Below are positions 61,944 through 64,000 of a stretch of 64,000 nt of DNA, in pieces. The stretch is from NCBI GenBank assembly GCA_026874595.1, contig CM049312.1, positions 24,857,956-24,921,955 on the forward strand. The letters run 5' to 3'. The notes beneath the pieces are model-generated. The model was not told the DNA's origin, made no database searches, and was given only the letters and a program-made list of their open reading frames with translations. The stretch comes from Sipunculus nudus. Lineage: Eukaryota > Annelida > Sipuncula > Golfingiida > Sipunculidae. Position 1 is the first letter of the stretch; each line of letters opens with the position of its first letter. A program made the translations under genes and the position numbers.

Positions 61944-62314
61944 CTACTTCTTGATTCGTCCTTCATTCTATCACTCTTCCGTTTTCTAGATGTTCCCATA
62001 GATCTATGACTTGTAAATAGTTTATCCATTATTGTACCCGCAAAATCTTTTGGCGGAGGTTTGCGCTCTGTGAGTGCATTGTAGTTAAAGATGTAATACA
62101 ATTGTGTAGTTTTTAAACTTTAATCATACTTCAGTAAACTGCCAATGGATTTTCTTTCTGTGTCACCATTACAAGCATTTACATTTTACCAAGGTCCCCC
62201 TAGCTTTGAGTAAGGTCTTGATAATGGCATATATACTTCAGGCGTTGTTAGAGCTTTTTAATTGGTCCTAAATAAAAAAAAACGTAATAAACAAATATGA
62301 ACACTTGCTCTTAC

Positions 62315-62328
62315 CTATTTAGACCCAT
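62315..62328 (-). CDS. Probable first coding exon of the SLC16-like gene (M-G-L-N + split Ser)
   Basis: Exon 2 of the SLC16-like gene begins with a splice acceptor (AG at 58396-58395) one base before its ATG, so there must be an upstream exon. At 62315 a strong donor (ATAG|GTAAGAGC) ends a stretch with ATG at 62328 in a good Kozak context (AACCATGG). Splicing these gives MGLNS-MDPTPEHS in the correct frame. The 5' UTR would continue towards about 62440. Both ATGs are in frame, so either may be used. The 3.9-kb intron and the exon itself are inferred. Confidence 0.5.
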
Positions 62329-62329
62329 G

Positions 62330-64000
62330 GTTGGGGTTTATCTTGTGACTGATCCAACAAGTCAAATCTCGCTTGTTTCCTGTAGGTTTTGCAGCATTAA
62401 CGTGATGCGCACACAGTAACTGGCATGGCAGACTGACAGTTATAGTTCACTCGGTGAACTGTCAAATGCTAAAATCAGCTGTTTGTAGTAAGCGCAGAGC
62501 GGTACAGGTGCTGTCAAGGCCACCCATTCTCTACTGGATGGTAAACAGCGTGCAGGCGGTACAGCCGTGTACCTATAATTCAAGGACTGTGACCTTTGAG
62601 TACGGGGACGTTTCTCTGTCCAGGTATTGCTATATAGTGGCACAAAGAGTGCCTATTATCCGAAAAATATACATTTTATTTTAAGTTTGAACACTCCAGT
62701 GGAAACATGATAACACTGAGGGTTTAATCTGAAGGGTGTATTCAGTGATTACATTATATAGTGCGTTGGACTCCACATTTCTTGGCTCAGGCTGTGACCG
62801 GATTCACTCCGCATGTGTGGTAGATTTCCAGGGAGAGATCTGTATAACCCGACTGGAAAATTACGTACCGATATAACTGACAGAAACAGGTCAAGGCAGC
62901 ACAGGGGGCGATCAACCCCCCCCCCCCCCGAATTTGTCGGGCTCATGAAAATTGCAAATTGTGCCAATGTTTTCTGGATAAAGGTATTTTTTACCTTTTA
63001 CTGTTAACCTCCTGACAGTGAAACCTAACATCAGGATAATAAACACTGCATGAAACACCCAAGGAACAAACAGTATCAGAAATACTAACCCAGATAGCAT
63101 GCAAACAAGGGACCCATGTGGGACAAATATGTACAAACCGATGGGTCCCATATGGGCTAACCCAGTGGGCATCCGTGACTTTTTGCTCCCGGGTCCAATG
63201 TTGGCTAGGACGTGGGGCCATCATGAGTACACATGTAGGCCCATGGAGGCTACCAGGAAGGGTCTGTATATGGGACAAGTACTTCTGTCGTTATAAAAAT
63301 GAAACAGTGCTATTAATTGAGATAATCCAGGTGTTGCAGGTACAAAAATGTGTTTCTCTTCTGTTTCATTGTTTGCGTTTGAGTTTACTTGTCTTCATAT
63401 ATGTATAGTCCCTAATACACATATTTCTTATGCTGTAGATACAGTTATTTTACAGGGTGTGGCTTTTTTAAAATTAAACTTAATTAAGTTTGGTAATGGG
63501 CCATTTAACGTAAGTATGCAGGCATATTATAGGGTTGCAGCACATGATAATTCTGAAATTAGGTTAGCAAATGGACACATTTTAATCGCAAAAACTTTCT
63601 AAATAGTTTCTTATATATGATTCATTTCCCTCATCAGTAATATCATAAAGATCTATTACAAAAACTGTTAACGGAGTTGATAAAAATAAAGTTGGATTAA
63701 ATCAATAAAGGGTGATTTTTTTTTAAAAAATCATATATAAGTGAATTTTACCAGCCCTAGATAATACAATATGTGTTTTGGACAATTTTTCTTTGTTCTT
63801 GATACCATGAGCATGATTTATTCGTTTCAGAATAATATGTACAAACCTGCCACTTTATCTTACATGAATGGTACAACTGGTCACAAAAACTAACACAAGG
63901 CTTTCTCCATGGCAAGGATGGTGGTGACATGCGGTAATCTGTTTTGGGGAAGATACAGGGGGATCTTGACAGGCCACTACAACTCGTTCTCATAGCCACT
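62330..64000. other. 5' flank of the SLC16-like gene and window end
   Basis: Contains the presumed 5' UTR/promoter of the SLC16-like gene (62330-62450). At 63094-63180 there is a GGGACCCATGTGGGAC / GGGTCCCATATGGG phrase repeat whose first 16 bases (AAACAAGGGACCCATG) match the left end of the hairpin-ended family. No coding exon is recognised. Confidence 0.4.

Noticed and set aside
63757-63999. Minus-strand ORF of 80 codons at the window end
   Set aside because: No recognisable domain, open at the window edge, and no splice evidence.

Overview
This is a eukaryotic, AT-rich animal genome window with GT/AG introns and many repeats. It holds four spliced host genes and one apparently intact non-LTR retrotransposon. 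The gene set and the repeat styles (3'-hairpin elements with inner satellites, tails of stepped GGACGGAC, many short MITEs) suggest a lophotrochozoan, most likely a bivalve mollusc. The species cannot be named from the sequence alone.

Layout: (1) 758-14591, minus strand: the 5' seven coding exons of SFSWAP (suppressor-of-white-apricot splicing regulator). The rest of the gene lies beyond base 1. (2) 14592-15008: a 417-bp head-to-head intergenic region, probably a bidirectional promoter. (3) 15009-33226, plus strand: complete six-exon TMEM199/VMA12 homologue, a V-ATPase assembly factor (206 aa). (4) 33227-44022: 3' UTR and gene-poor DNA with several repeat blocks. (5) 44023-46975, plus strand: complete three-coding-exon UNC93-like major-facilitator protein (505 aa). 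(6) 48037-53307: a 5.3-kb L1/Tx1-like LINE with two open ORFs, a 30-nt poly(A) tail and 10-bp target-site duplications. (7) 54661-58394, minus strand: an SLC16/monocarboxylate-transporter-like gene with a probable short first coding exon at 62328-62315. (8) 58400-64000: simple repeats, a MITE tail and an inverted-repeat element.

The host genes look like housekeeping genes (splicing, V-ATPase assembly) next to two unrelated transporter-like genes; there is no operon or pathway cluster. The introns and spacers are a museum of mobile DNA: a hAT MITE with an exact 8-bp duplication and a paralogous empty site in the same window, two Harbinger-like MITEs with TWA duplications, a pogo/Tigger-like MITE, a foldback MITE family, a Tc1/mariner-sized 'TACTGTG' family, and a set of elements that share a 3' hairpin but carry different internal tandem repeats. 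A 12-bp palindrome, GGTGGCGCCACC, recurs in several of these repeat families.

I found no CRISPR array, rRNA, canonical tRNA gene or prokaryotic operon. All exon boundaries were deduced by eye from splice sites, reading phase and remembered family sequences; no alignment was run.
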